From: Wyeomyia smithii
Lineage: Eukaryota; Arthropoda; Insecta; Diptera; Culicidae
NCBI RefSeq assembly: GCF_029784165.1
Contig: NC_073696.1
Coordinates: 23,505,530-23,569,529 of the forward strand
Direction of reading: 5' to 3'
DNA length: 64,000 nt
Shown here piece by piece: positions 45,716-56,500 of the stretch. A program made the translations under genes and the position numbers. Positions within the stretch are counted from its first letter, which is position 1; every line of letters starts with the position of its first letter. Below the pieces are notes generated by a model. The model was not told the DNA's origin. It did no database searches and worked only from the letters and a program-made list of their open reading frames with translations.

Positions 45716-46001
45716 TGATCACTCACAACAATAGTGGTCATTGTATTTTGCAAAGGGACACGTATAGCAATTGACTGGGATATATTACAAAAGTTTACAT
45801 CAATGGACAACGTAATCCTAATTCCCTAACAAAAAAAAAAAAATTCTAAGTCAACAAATTCAAAATTTAAGTTGAAATATTTTATGATTTTCTAAAATTA
45901 TTTAAGTTAGGTAAATTAATTTATGTTCTTCTTCCATTAATCATTGTTTGGAAGAATGAGTGTCGTGTCAGTATTTTTTTTTATTTTCTATAGGGCAGTA
46001 A

Positions 46002-46271
46002 GTCGTCGTACACAAATTACGTAACGCAGGAAGGAGGAGTAGGGGGTTGAGTCTGCGTTACTTATTGTTACGTAGGGGAAGGGGGGGTACTAGAGACAAT
46101 TACGTAACTGTGATGTTTGCTCGATATTGAACATTTCAGAGGAGGGTCAGGCTGATCAGCGTTACGTAATTTCAGGGGGGAAAGTCATGTAGAACGTTAC
46201 CTATCGTTACATAGGGGGGGAGGGGATCCAAAATTTAGATTTTTAGCGTTACGTAATTTGTAGACGACGCC
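46002..46271. mobile_element. Harbinger-like MITE with TAA duplication, copy in A1
   Basis: The terminal inverted repeats of about 26 bp read (plus) GTCGTCGTACACAAATTACG... and, on the reverse complement of the right end, GGCGTCGTCTACAAATTACG.... TAA flanks both sides (45999-46001 and 46272-46274), the 3-bp target class of PIF/Harbinger elements. The interior has several G-runs and repeated 'cgttacgtaa' and 'gttac.ta.ggg' units, some inverted. It has no coding and is 270 bp long. Confidence 0.75.
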
Positions 46272-46612
46272 TAAGTGAGTTTGTTAACTAGTGGAATTTA
46301 GGAAGATCGAAGAAGGCTATGGTCGGAATAGGTCGTCGAAATTTTCGATAACGTGATGTTTCGGAATATGTTAATACGCTTCGCTCCAAAGTTGCATTAT
46401 TCCAGAGATTGTTGAGGGCTCATGAGATTTTTAAGGTTAACAAAATGATGATCAATTATATAAAACAAAAAATAGGCGTTTAATTTAGGACCACTACGGT
46501 TTTTGTGATGCACTTTATTATTGCTTTGGCCTTTCATCGTCACCATCGTTCGAGTCGAACGAAAAAGTTAGTCAACATTGCACTCTGAGAAGAGATCTGG
46601 CAATTCTGACAT

Positions 46613-47204
46613 ATGAAACCCAGTTGTCGAATTTATGTTTTTTTCCTGCTTAGTGATTTCATCATGTTTAACTGTCGTAAATACATTTCAACACAGCAAC
46701 ATGGATTTTTGCATGGCAGATCAGTTGACACAAATCTCATGGATTTCACATCTACACGCAGAATTTTTTCAGTTGGTTTAAAGCCATTAACCAAGAATTC
46801 TAGATTTGTTACAAATGCAGCAGGTGAAGATTCGCTACACAGGCATTGCTGATCTTGGTTGTATATTCCACTGCAGAAACTCATACAAGCGTAGCTGTAT
46901 TCCATTCTATTACTTCTGTCTAATGCGCGGTCACAAGACACAAAAAGTAATAAAATGTTGCTCTAAAGTAACAAAATGTTGAGTGTTGGGTGTATGTGTT
47001 TTAACCGAAATATCCCGAGGTAACCAGGTTGGATTAATTTACTCCGATCTGAAGGCTGCTCTCGAAATGTTCAAACAGCTTGGATTTTCTGTTCGCCTCT
47101 GTGGCTGGCTGGAATCTTACCTAAAACAGAACGTATTGTACGTCAAAATTGGCACTTCTTTGGCCCGACTGACTATAATTAGATTTGTTAAGTGTTGGTA
47201 CTAA
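46613..47204 (+). pseudogene. Jockey-type reverse transcriptase relic, copy in A1
   Basis: Two in-order fragments are visible. The first is FNCRKYISTQQHGFLHGRS followed by VDTNLMDFTS (motif 2 region). The second is VGLIYSDLKAALEMF (motif A with its Asp) followed by KQLGFSVRLCGWLESYL and VKIGTSLA. About 130 bp between them is not readable in frame, and motif C is absent. An old, dead fragment. Confidence 0.7.
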
Positions 47205-47686
47205 TAGTCTTGAATGTTTTATACATTAATATGATGTGGGGTTTTTATGCCCAATTATTGGCTTTTACTCATCACCTATTTCATGTAGACTTTTGAGTCA
47301 GATGGAAAGAAAGAATAATCTCTTTCTCTGAGTATTTCTAGCTTACACTAGACATCGGCTAGCAATCGTGATGAAGTAACTTCTTTCAACCACGGTACAG
47401 ATGAGTAGGGTAGGGGAGGGGGATTTCGGCGTACTGGTATTTTCGGCCTATTCTCAGCATTTTCAGCCACATTTACCTGCACAAATAATTTATTTAAAAC
47501 AAATGCAACAGAGTTCTTTAGTTTGATGGCTACAAGTTTTTATAGTTTTCTTCCGGAAAATACCATTATGTAATTGGTTTTGGCAAGTTACACAAATCGA
47601 TATCACGTTGTTACTATTTTTATGCAGTATCTTGCTAGGCCGAAAAATTAGAAGCTATAGCATACGGAGCATCACCAAGAGACATT

Positions 47687-48600
47687 GTTACCGTTGCGCA
47701 ACTCTTACCCTACAATGCCCATGTAGGAAAGTGCAAGCGAGGGAATAAGTAGTGTAGTGTAAGAGTTACGATCTCGATGTTATGTTTTCCGTTTATGTTT
47801 AGGTTGGGCATGCGTTTAATTGTAATTATATTTATGTTTGTTAAAATACTAATATTAATAAAGTCAGAGTGTTGAAATTATTAAATGTAGGGATTAAAAT
47901 TAATATTAATACTCCAGTAGACTATAACGTCATAAATAATTAAAAAACATTTGTACTAAAAATATAAAAATACAACCCTGCTGATGCACCGCACGAAATC
48001 TGCTGCACTATGCACGTAGAGAGTGGCAGATGGATATGCTGATAGGTGGTAGAGAAGCTTGGGAGCCGGATACAGTCTTCTCAATCTGACCGGCAACGAG
48101 TGAAGAGCTATTCGATTGGATTGTAAACGAGATACGAGCTAATTATTATAAAATTATAAAACTGTGTCTAAGTAAAGACCATTCCGGACTGCTTTAGTAA
48201 AACCTTAAAGCCAAAAAGTTAGCGAGCCGGTTAAGTCACAAGTCAGGTACGACAGAAGAACGCCGAACATCTGCGTATTTGATCTAACCCCAAGCTTCTC
48301 TCCACAAAAACCCACCAGGACCTGTTACCATAGTCTGGCTGAATCCACGCGGAAGAGCCACCGACCGGATCCCCGGTTTGACGCAGCTTTTGAGGTCGTA
48401 GTCATCCTGGACAGGGACTACGACAGGCTGTTGTCCCCTCCACCAACGGCATCGCGGCGACCATCGCGACGAGCACCGTGCAGAGCAGCAGCGGTACCGC
48501 TAGAGCAACCAGCGCAGGCCACGTGCCTCCCCCACATTCGGACAAGCAGAGTGAGTGGTTGTTTAAAATAAAAACTAGTAAAAATATAAATTAGTTGAAT
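47687..48600 (+). mobile_element. Possible LTR-retrotransposon end, copy in A1
   Basis: The block begins TGTTACCGTTGCGC. An inverted pair AACTCTTAC/GTAAGAGTT surrounds its first 70 bp. It contains AATAAA near 47857 and is followed by a GC-richer leader-like stretch. A TGGTTCCGAAGTAGACC phrase near 48604 could be a primer-binding site. No Pol or second LTR is present, so this rests on appearance only. Confidence 0.3.
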
Positions 48601-49015
48601 TCTTGGTTCCGAAGTAGACCCGGAGCCGACCCTGAGGACCTTCGAGTCTCTCACGGCCGACAGGGAGTAAAGAAAAGAGGTCTTGGGAACCCAACCCCAA
48701 ACAGTCCCCAGAGGAACGACCAAGGACTAGGAGCTTTGGCAAAAGCCCTTCAGGCTGAGCAGTAACAACATAGGTTGAAAACTTCGCTGGTTTATTGTTA
48801 TTGTACTTGCGGTAGCCCCATATTTATTTGTAGACGGAAGCAACAAGACTTTTGAAGAACATTTATGGAGAAATCGGTTATGTAGCACATTTCATTACTG
48901 AACAATTGAAAAATGAAAACAGAATGCCAGAAACTTAACCGTGAATCTGATTTCGGCCTCAAGCACGTTGTCTCAACGTCTAGCCTGTTAATGAAACCAT
49001 ACTAAAATGATATAT

Positions 49016-49332
49016 ATGCACCTCAAGAAGGTCGATAGCAGTGTCTGGGTATTTTTTACATCTAACATCTAAGCGAGTTAGGACAGATGGCAGGCAGAAC
49101 TCTGTGGTAAAGCGGCAGCAATGGTACTTCTGTGCGAATATCAAGGCAGCGTATGATATAGTCAATCGATACTAGGTATACTAAGTAACGACTACGGTTT
49201 ACTGGATAAACTGACAAGACTGACCGTCAAAGCGCGCGGATGATCAAATTGGTTCTTTTCAAGGACACCTCCGATACCAGAAATAGAGGCGCCCAACGTT
49301 CTAGATGACTTGACCTACTTGAAGCCAACTGT
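49016..49332 (+). pseudogene. RTE fragment, segment B copy 1
   Basis: Positions 49018-49332 are identical, as read, to 54050-54364 at an offset of 5032. The content is RTE-like and degenerate: FANIKAAYDIVNRY (motif A region) near 49134-49175, and near 49239-49318 the plus-strand equivalent of the RTE C-terminus ('ttcttttcaaggacacc', 'aatagaggcgcccaacg'). Here the preceding part of the RTE element is missing and block A abuts it directly. Confidence 0.75.
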
Positions 49333-49570
49333 ATAGCAATTGACTGGGATATATTACAAAAGTTTACATCAATGGACAACGTAATCCTAATTCCCTAACA
49401 AAAAAAAAAAAATTCTAAGTCAACAAATTCAAAATTTAAGTTGAAATATTTTATGATTTTCTAAAATTATTTAAGTTAGGTAAATTAATTTATGTTCTTC
49501 TTCCATTAATCATTGTTTGGAAGAATGAGTGTCGTGTCAGTATTTTTTTTTATTTTCTATAGGGCAGTAA

Positions 49571-49840
49571 GTCGTCGTACACAAATTACGTAACGCAGGA
49601 AGGAGGAGTAGGGGGTTGAGTCTGCGTTACTTATTGTTACGTAGGGGAAGGGGGGGTACTAGAGACAATTACGTAACTGTGATGTTTGCTCGATATTGAA
49701 CATTTCAGAGGAGGGTCAGGCTGATCAGCGTTACGTAATTTCAGGGGGGAAAGTCATGTAGAACGTTACCTATCGTTACATAGGGGGGGAGGGGATCCAA
49801 AATTTAGATTTTTAGCGTTACGTAATTTGTAGACGACGCC
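49571..49840. mobile_element. Harbinger-like MITE, copy in A2
   Basis: A duplicate of 46002-46271, including the TAA flanks. It arose by segmental duplication and not by transposition. Confidence 0.75.
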
Positions 49841-50181
49841 TAAGTGAGTTTGTTAACTAGTGGAATTTAGGAAGATCGAAGAAGGCTATGGTCGGAATAG
49901 GTCGTCGAAATTTTCGATAACGTGATGTTTCGGAATATGTTAATACGCTTCGCTCCAAAGTTGCATTATTCCAGAGATTGTTGAGGGCTCATGAGATTTT
50001 TAAGGTTAACAAAATGATGATCAATTATATAAAACAAAAAATAGGCGTTTAATTTAGGACCACTACGGTTTTTGTGATGCACTTTATTATTGCTTTGGCC
50101 TTTCATCGTCACCATCGTTCGAGTCGAACGAAAAAGTTAGTCAACATTGCACTCTGAGAAGAGATCTGGCAATTCTGACAT

Positions 50182-50773
50182 ATGAAACCCAGTTGTCGAA
50201 TTTATGTTTTTTTCCTGCTTAGTGATTTCATCATGTTTAACTGTCGTAAATACATTTCAACACAGCAACATGGATTTTTGCATGGCAGATCAGTTGACAC
50301 AAATCTCATGGATTTCACATCTACACGCAGAATTTTTTCAGTTGGTTTAAAGCCATTAACCAAGAATTCTAGATTTGTTACAAATGCAGCAGGTGAAGAT
50401 TCGCTACACAGGCATTGCTGATCTTGGTTGTATATTCCACTGCAGAAACTCATACAAGCGTAGCTGTATTCCATTCTATTACTTCTGTCTAATGCGCGGT
50501 CACAAGACACAAAAAGTAATAAAATGTTGCTCTAAAGTAACAAAATGTTGAGTGTTGGGTGTATGTGTTTTAACCGAAATATCCCGAGGTAACCAGGTTG
50601 GATTAATTTACTCCGATCTGAAGGCTGCTCTCGAAATGTTCAAACAGCTTGGATTTTCTGTTCGCCTCTGTGGCTGGCTGGAATCTTACCTAAAACAGAA
50701 CGTATTGTACGTCAAAATTGGCACTTCTTTGGCCCGACTGACTATAATTAGATTTGTTAAGTGTTGGTACTAA
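50182..50773 (+). pseudogene. Jockey-type reverse transcriptase relic, copy in A2
   Basis: A duplicate of 46613-47204 with the same fragments and the same lesions. Confidence 0.7.
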
Positions 50774-52584
50774 TAGTCTTGAATGTTTTATACATTAATA
50801 TGATGTGGGGTTTTTATGCCCAATTATTGGCTTTTACTCATCACCTATTTCATGTAGACTTTTGAGTCAGATGGAAAGAAAGAATAATCTCTTTCTCTGA
50901 GTATTTCTAGCTTACACTAGACATCGGCTAGCAATCGTGATGAAGTAACTTCTTTCAACCACGGTACAGATGAGTAGGGTAGGGGAGGGGGATTTCGGCG
51001 TACTGGTATTTTCGGCCTATTCTCAGCATTTTCAGCCACATTTACCTGCACAAATAATTTATTTAAAACAAATGCAACAGAGTTCTTTAGTTTGATGGCT
51101 ACAAGTTTTTATAGTTTTCTTCCGGAAAATACCATTATGTAATTGGTTTTGGCAAGTTACACAAATCGATATCACGTTGTTACTATTTTTATGCAGTATC
51201 TTGCTAGGCCGAAAAATTAGAAGCTATAGCATACGGAGCATCACCAAGAGACATTGTTACCGTTGCGCAACTCTTACCCTACAATGCCCATGTAGGAAAG
51301 TGCAAGCGAGGGAATAAGTAGTGTAGTGTAAGAGTTACGATCTCGATGTTATGTTTTCCGTTTATGTTTAGGTTGGGCATGCGTTTAATTGTAATTATAT
51401 TTATGTTTGTTAAAATACTAATATTAATAAAGTCAGAGTGTTGAAATTATTAAATGTAGGGATTAAAATTAATATTAATACTCCAGTAGACTATAACGTC
51501 ATAAATAATTAAAAAACATTTGTACTAAAAATATAAAAATACAACCCTGCTGATGCACCGCACGAAATCTGCTGCACTATGCACGTAGAGAGTGGCAGAT
51601 GGATATGCTGATAGGTGGTAGAGAAGCTTGGGAGCCGGATACAGTCTTCTCAATCTGACCGGCAACGAGTGAAGAGCTATTCGATTGGATTGTAAACGAG
51701 ATACGAGCTAATTATTATAAAATTATAAAACTGTGTCTAAGTAAAGACCATTCCGGACTGCTTTAGTAAAACCTTAAAGCCAAAAAGTTAGCGAGCCGGT
51801 TAAGTCACAAGTCAGGTACGACAGAAGAACGCCGAACATCTGCGTATTTGATCTAACCCCAAGCTTCTCTCCACAAAAACCCACCAGGACCTGTTACCAT
51901 AGTCTGGCTGAATCCACGCGGAAGAGCCACCGACCGGATCCCCGGTTTGACGCAGCTTTTGAGGTCGTAGTCATCCTGGACAGGGACTACGACAGGCTGT
52001 TGTCCCCTCCACCAACGGCATCGCGGCGACCATCGCGACGAGCACCGTGCAGAGCAGCAGCGGTACCGCTAGAGCAACCAGCGCAGGCCACGTGCCTCCC
52101 CCACATTCGGACAAGCAGAGTGAGTGGTTGTTTAAAATAAAAACTAGTAAAAATATAAATTAGTTGAATTCTTGGTTCCGAAGTAGACCCGGAGCCGACC
52201 CTGAGGACCTTCGAGTCTCTCACGGCCGACAGGGAGTAAAGAAAAGAGGTCTTGGGAACCCAACCCCAAACAGTCCCCAGAGGAACGACCAAGGACTAGG
52301 AGCTTTGGCAAAAGCCCTTCAGGCTGAGCAGTAACAACATAGGTTGAAAACTTCGCTGGTTTATTGTTATTGTACTTGCGGTAGCCCCATATTTATTTGT
52401 AGACGGAAGCAACAAGACTTTTGAAGAACATTTATGGAGAAATCGGTTATGTAGCACATTTCATTACTGAACAATTGAAAAATGAAAACAGAATGCCAGA
52501 AACTTAACCGTGAATCTGATTTCGGCCTCAAGCACGTTGTCTCAACGTCTAGCCTGTTAATGAAACCATACTAAAATGATATAT

Positions 52585-53719
52585 TTGCAAGATATATTGG
52601 CAGTCCAGAATCATTTGCAAAGCATTGCGTCACTGTTCAGTGTTGACGAAAAGAATGTCATTGAACAGTCGTTATAGGCATAATTGTTATGATCCGTCTA
52701 GCTTATGTCTAGTGCTCAAACAGCCGTGCTGAAAGGGTTGCGGTTCTACATACACATAGTAGGCGAATAACCAATCAGACGTTCGTCGAAAATAGAATAC
52801 CATGTGGGCTGGAAGTATTATCTTTAGGCTGGAATTGCCCGCCGAACTCTCACGTGTTTGCATAACTATTTTTCGCATTTGAAAGCATTTTGTACGTACC
52901 CAAAAGCACCAGGCTGTTTAAAAAAGCTTTAGAATCAAAACAATGAGCAATATTCAAATAACTTCATTGTTTCCGATCGATAATTCAGGAAAATGTTAAT
53001 GACGGCCGTCTAATAGGCTGGAAATAGTTCTTTTACCCTATAACTTATAATCAATCGAAGATTTCGTGACAATGTGAAGCACTCACTCAGAATTCAACGA
53101 AACCTTGTGGGTGTGAATCAACTTTGCACATTTTTTTTCGAAAATTTATCCATACAGAGCTGCAGTTATTCTCATAAATCGATATATCTGAATAGTGACA
53201 AAAGATGGTGAAAAATTGTCCAGAGATGACTTCCCTGGAATTGAGATCCTACACATTTTCCGAAACAAGTTTTTTAGATAGACAATTTAGTTGCCTGAAA
53301 TTGTCTGAACTCTCATTGAAAAAATATTGAAAAAAAAAAAAATTTGAGGTCCTACACTGAAAAGATATTTTAAAAACGAAAAAAAAAAAACGAATTAGAG
53401 AAATCCGTATTCTCAGCTTTCTTTCAAAATAAGTTTTTTAGATAGACAATCAAGTTGCCTAAAACTCTTCTGAACAAGCCAAGTTGATAATCTTACGCAA
53501 AACATGTTTCTCTGACAAAAACTTTTCATGGTTGATTTTTTTCAAGAGATAATGAAATAAAATCAGTTACAGGGCAAGTTTTTCATTTGAGTTTTCTTGG
53601 ATTAGTGCTGAGATTTGCACCCGAGGCCTCGGGAAAAATAGTACAGGTTTTCTTCAGATTTTTCTAAGCGAGCCCATATTTTCAGTTTAGTTTTTTTACG
53701 GATTTCAAATGTTCATTTA
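52585..53719. other. Segment C, AT-rich, present once
   Basis: This separates A2 from the RTE relic and is missing at the equivalent point after A1. It contains a weak direct repeat at about 53225-53300 and 53395-53470 (shared 'agttttttagatagacaat' and 'gttgcct.aaa') and two long A-runs. No coding was recognised. Confidence 0.6.
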
Positions 53720-54364
53720 AAATTTATTCCAATGCCTTTTTCATGATTTTTCTATGACTGATTAGACGGAGTCTGCCAGTGATGGAGAGAAAAAGGAGCT
53801 TGGAAAAGCTATATCTAGATGGCAGCCAAATATCGACAAGATCGTAATGAGCTGATCACTATCTAGTGTAGAAAGAAGCGCCAGTAGGAGGACAGAGATC
53901 GTGAAGAACTGGAGCAACTGTTTTGGGTTAATGTCACGCGTTAGTTTTATCAAACGGTGAATCAGGTAAAGGCTACCCAGGAACGTGGAGAGAAGCTTGA
54001 TCACAAGCGAGCGCAGGTGGTCGACCTTTTGGAAGCATTTTTTCGATGAGCACCTCAAGAAGGTCGATAGCAGTGTCTGGGTATTTTTTACATCTAACAT
54101 CTAAGCGAGTTAGGACAGATGGCAGGCAGAACTCTGTGGTAAAGCGGCAGCAATGGTACTTCTGTGCGAATATCAAGGCAGCGTATGATATAGTCAATCG
54201 ATACTAGGTATACTAAGTAACGACTACGGTTTACTGGATAAACTGACAAGACTGACCGTCAAAGCGCGCGGATGATCAAATTGGTTCTTTTCAAGGACAC
54301 CTCCGATACCAGAAATAGAGGCGCCCAACGTTCTAGATGACTTGACCTACTTGAAGCCAACTGT
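53720..54364 (+). pseudogene. RTE LINE relic including segment B copy 2
   Basis: A plus-strand RTE ORF remnant. The linker before the polymerase reads AKYRQDRNELITI, then QEDRDREELEQLFWVNVTR, then QVKATQERGEKLDHKRAQVV with stops between. It continues into segment B (54050-54364), with the motif A region and the C-terminal RGAQR-type end. Most of the polymerase is deleted. Opposite orientation to the RTE copy at 9.4-12 kb. Confidence 0.75.
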
Positions 54365-56500
54365 CAAAAGACAGTTGCGTTCTCGAGCGCTTTCCAAAAC
54401 TAACAGTTGCTGTTGTTGTTTCAACTGGCGGCAACTCAGTAAAGTCACCACTCCCACACTCACCTTTTACCCGCTTCGGATCGATAGCAAGGTTAAATAT
54501 CGCACACGCTTGCATTTTATTTTGTGCGGTTGCGAACAGTAATCCCGGATGATCCGCAATTTTACGAGACATCACACAACTGCAGTGGCCATCCTCGTAA
54601 ATTCGATTTTCGCACTGCATGTAATAATGGGACAACAAGTTTACCAAAGAGCAAACAAACAGCTACTCGCTTAGGAACCCCTATCATCGGGTTGATGGGC
54701 TGTTGGGAGCTGCTTCTATCGGCAGTCACTAACATAGAGCATTTCCTAACGGCCAATCGTCGTCGGTAGCACGCGGCAGGATACGGTTTATAGAGCCAGT
54801 CGCACGCTGTTAGGCTTGTGAGAGTGATGGACCTTCCTGTCGTTTGCCACCAAGGTTGCATTTTGATACCGACAGCGGCGACGATAATGGTGGTTAGGGA
54901 CAACGCAAACGATCGGAGTGAATGTTTTTCTGCTTATTCGCCCATTATGCGACCAACTGCGACACGCCGAGTCGACTAGGACTCAGGTATTAACTAAATT
55001 TTACGACATGCTTCACCAACAGTGCGATGTAGGCACTTCCGCGTTACTCCACACCACAGGCACACCTGACAGCGGGCGATTTTATGCTGTGTTTGGGTGT
55101 TTTTTGTTCTCCACCCCCGCAGCATTGGGTGGAAAGTAGTATACGGAATGGCATAGGTATTAAGCACACATGCCACTATCCTCAGCACTTCCTAAACGAG
55201 TGCTCCTGTCATTTGACACTCCGGTAGAAAGCTCCAGACTGAAACATTACATCAATTATCGAAGCGCCGAGGTAAAATACGATAGCGATACGTCTACCTG
55301 TGACGCATCTACAGTTCACAATTCAACTCTCACCACAGTCTGTATATGTATGTGCGGGTGTATGTGTACCGAACGTGCAGCAGCATCTTCGAACCAGCAT
55401 CCGGTTGATAACGAAGCATGTTTTTCCATTAAATTGCTCAGTGGGCAACCGTGATTAAATCGAAATCATTCCGGATCACGAATTGTGATGTTATTTTCTG
55501 TTTTTTTTTTGCGTATCACCTTCCCGATGAATTGCCCCGCTGAGTAATAAGCTGTGTGTTCCTGTGATAGGAGAAGAAGGAGGAAAAAAAGCTTTCTCTA
55601 CAGGTTCCGGAAAATCTATGCCACCAGCAGGAGGAGTACTGTTTACCGTGCTATTATCGATGAGGCATTAGGCATTGGGCCGCTTGTTTGCGCTACACTT
55701 CAGAGCTTACTTACGGTTCAAGCGTATAATGTTACACAATTATTTTATCGCATCTCTGCTGGAGATCCCAACAACGGTTTTATTTTCTGTTTTTTTTTCT
55801 GCCTCGTAATAGTAGCAGCGACTGTGACTTGCGATAAAAATAACTAAAACGAAACTGAGCAGTAGAATACACATTGAACAAAGTAAGTACCATTCTCAAT
55901 TTCTTGCTCCAGCTCAGCTTAGTTAGCTCTTGACGGAGGCAGAAATTGCAATCAAGCCAATGTTTGCATGTAAATTGCAACCCATTGTGGGCCACACTGA
56001 TAGACTTTCCTCACTCCCACCCCCACCGCGATGTGCCTTTTATCCATTCATTAACCTAATAAATTATTTCAGCCTACTGCTGGCCACTCTGGCATTGGGG
56101 AGTCAGTTTGAAGATTTTCAATTTAGATCTCTGGCAGTATCGTATTCCTTTCGGGTTCGACCAGTTACACGTTCTGCCGGAAACCGAACGGACCACAGGC
56201 ACTTACAGAGAGGTACAGAGAGAGTTGGACAATGATTCATAGCGACTCATTCATTGGCATTAGTTTATGCAGAACATTCTACCTGCTATTTATATTGTTT
56301 CGATAAAGGAAATCTCGATACTCAGTTATTACAGTAGGGATTATGTTACACACTATTATTATAATATTTTTGCAAATATGTTACAGAAGAGTAATTTCAT
56401 GATTTTGTTTATTTAATTGGTTGTGTTCAATTAATTACCTTAAGTACTATAATATAATTTCAAAGTGACTAAAAATCTGTTTTTAATGTTCGCTCATATA
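54365..56500. other. Low-copy-looking spacer
   Basis: Balanced composition, especially 54.4-55.5 kb, with no repeats shared within the window. Overlapping open frames (for example 55170-55454, 55930-56235) carry no recognisable domain. Could be intronic or upstream sequence of a host gene outside the window. Confidence 0.4.

Larger units (their letters stand above)
45762..49015. repeat. Segmental duplication block A, copy 1 (3254 bp)
   Basis: Identical, as far as read by eye, to 49331-52584 at a constant offset of 3569. It contains a MITE (46002-46271), a Jockey-type relic (46613-47204) and an LTR-like stretch (47687-48600). The left boundary follows 'aaagggacac'; the right boundary is in 'aatgatatat'. 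Confidence 0.97.
49331..52584. repeat. Segmental duplication block A, copy 2 (3254 bp)
   Basis: Same content as 45762-49015. The MITE falls at 49571-49840, the Jockey relic at 50182-50773 and the LTR-like stretch at 51256-52169. It overlaps segment B1 by a 2-bp microhomology (GT). Confidence 0.97.

Noticed and set aside
48418..48723. Minus-strand 101-codon frame present twice (also 51987-52292)
   Set aside because: It is duplicated only because the whole block is duplicated. There is no domain, and the GC-rich context explains the open frame.
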